DNA from: Glaciecola sp. HTCC2999
Lineage (GTDB): Bacteria > Pseudomonadota > Gammaproteobacteria > Enterobacterales > Alteromonadaceae
Length of the DNA stretch: 64,000 nucleotides
Assembly: GCA_949498985.1 (NCBI GenBank)
Contig: CATECQ010000001.1
Location: 49,404 to 113,403 of the forward strand
Direction: 5' to 3'
Made by a program: the position numbers and the translations under genes. The notes beneath the pieces are model-generated. The model saw nothing but the letters and a program-made list of their open reading frames with translations. It was not told the DNA's origin and searched no databases. Of this stretch, positions 63,986-64,000 are shown one piece after another; positions within the stretch are counted from its first letter, which is position 1; every line of letters starts with the position of its first letter.

Positions 63986-64000
63986 TGGCGGAGTGGACGA
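63986..64000 (-). tRNA. 3' end of a tRNA gene (Asp-like), rest outside the window
   Basis: Read on the minus strand, the last 15 bases give TCGT-CCACTCC-G-CCA: a 3' CCA, discriminator G, and a 7-base acceptor strand, as in tRNA-Asp of Vibrio and Shewanella type. Only the acceptor and 4 bases of the T-stem are seen, so the isotype is a guess. Read on the + strand ATGGCGGAGTGGACG could be the start of a gene, but that is less likely. Confidence 0.55.

Noticed and set aside
63985..64000. Start of a new + strand gene (ATGGCGGAGTGG)
   Set aside because: The same bases read on the minus strand as a tRNA 3' end with CCA, which is the better explanation.

Overview
The window is an ordinary stretch of chromosome from a low-GC (by eye under 40%) gammaproteobacterium, most like a marine member of the Alteromonadales and relatives. 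Support comes from conserved gene orders: ybfF-fldA-fur, yejK/yejL/yejM, alaA-yfbR, and the run rne / rluC-HAD / yceF / yceD-rpmF-plsX-fabH-fabD-fabG-acpP-fabF-pabC-mltG-tmk-holB-tatD. Marine-type accessory genes are also present (malT-type sugar porter with a GH13 glucosidase, astB, DAACS symporter, Mn-dependent pyrophosphatase). I cannot name the genus. I see no insertion sequence, prophage, CRISPR array or rRNA. The only tRNA signal is the 3' end of one gene at the right edge.

Layout. 1-3.8 kb: the end of ETF-quinone oxidoreductase, an H-NS-like protein, YbfF, a DUF2788 membrane protein, flavodoxin and Fur. 3.8-6.3 kb: 5-oxoprolinase genes pxpABC. 6.3-10.5 kb: a CvfB-like S1 protein, an OsmC-family protein, rmuC behind a LexA box, and class I fumarase. 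10.6-19.5 kb: pabB-nudL, sdaA, cysB, a LysR gene divergent from scoAB, a DEAD-box helicase and an EF-hand protein. 19.5-27.4 kb: trhO, a two-domain 6-pyruvoyl-tetrahydropterin synthase-like protein, yejK/L/M, gmhB, rlmA, a DUF2189 protein and an LRAT-like protein. 27.4-31.2 kb: alaA-yfbR-dgt, then a probable SulA-type SOS division inhibitor with a textbook LexA-controlled promoter and a tiny membrane ORF behind it. 31.2-44.6 kb: a long minus-strand block for fatty acid synthesis, p-aminobenzoate, murein processing and replication. 44.6-51.4 kb: rne with a structured leader of about 470 nt, yaiL and topA. 51.8-64 kb: astB, a symporter, lolDE, a maltose transport/glucosidase operon, an MFS protein, an SSB-like protein with a DDDDDLPF tail, ppaC, a RidA protein, a sulfotransferase and the tRNA end.

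How the parts fit. The minus-strand fab region makes acyl-ACP (fabD, fabH, fabG, fabF, acpP) and feeds phospholipid synthesis (plsX). Two perfect LexA boxes (upstream of rmuC and of the SulA-like gene) plus the nearby YfbR/Dgt pair give the window a DNA-damage and nucleotide-pool theme. pabB and pabC are both present but about 23 kb apart. The malT-glucosidase operon has its own palindromic operator and its own terminator.

The observations most worth a second look are the SSB-like protein, the LexA-controlled SulA-like gene with the 37-residue membrane peptide behind it, the LexA promoter laid over the fumarase terminator, the in-frame direct repeats flanking the RNase E membrane helix, the shortened YejM, and terminators built into the 3' coding ends of convergent genes. 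All assignments are from reading the sequence and from knowledge of the families; no database search was run.
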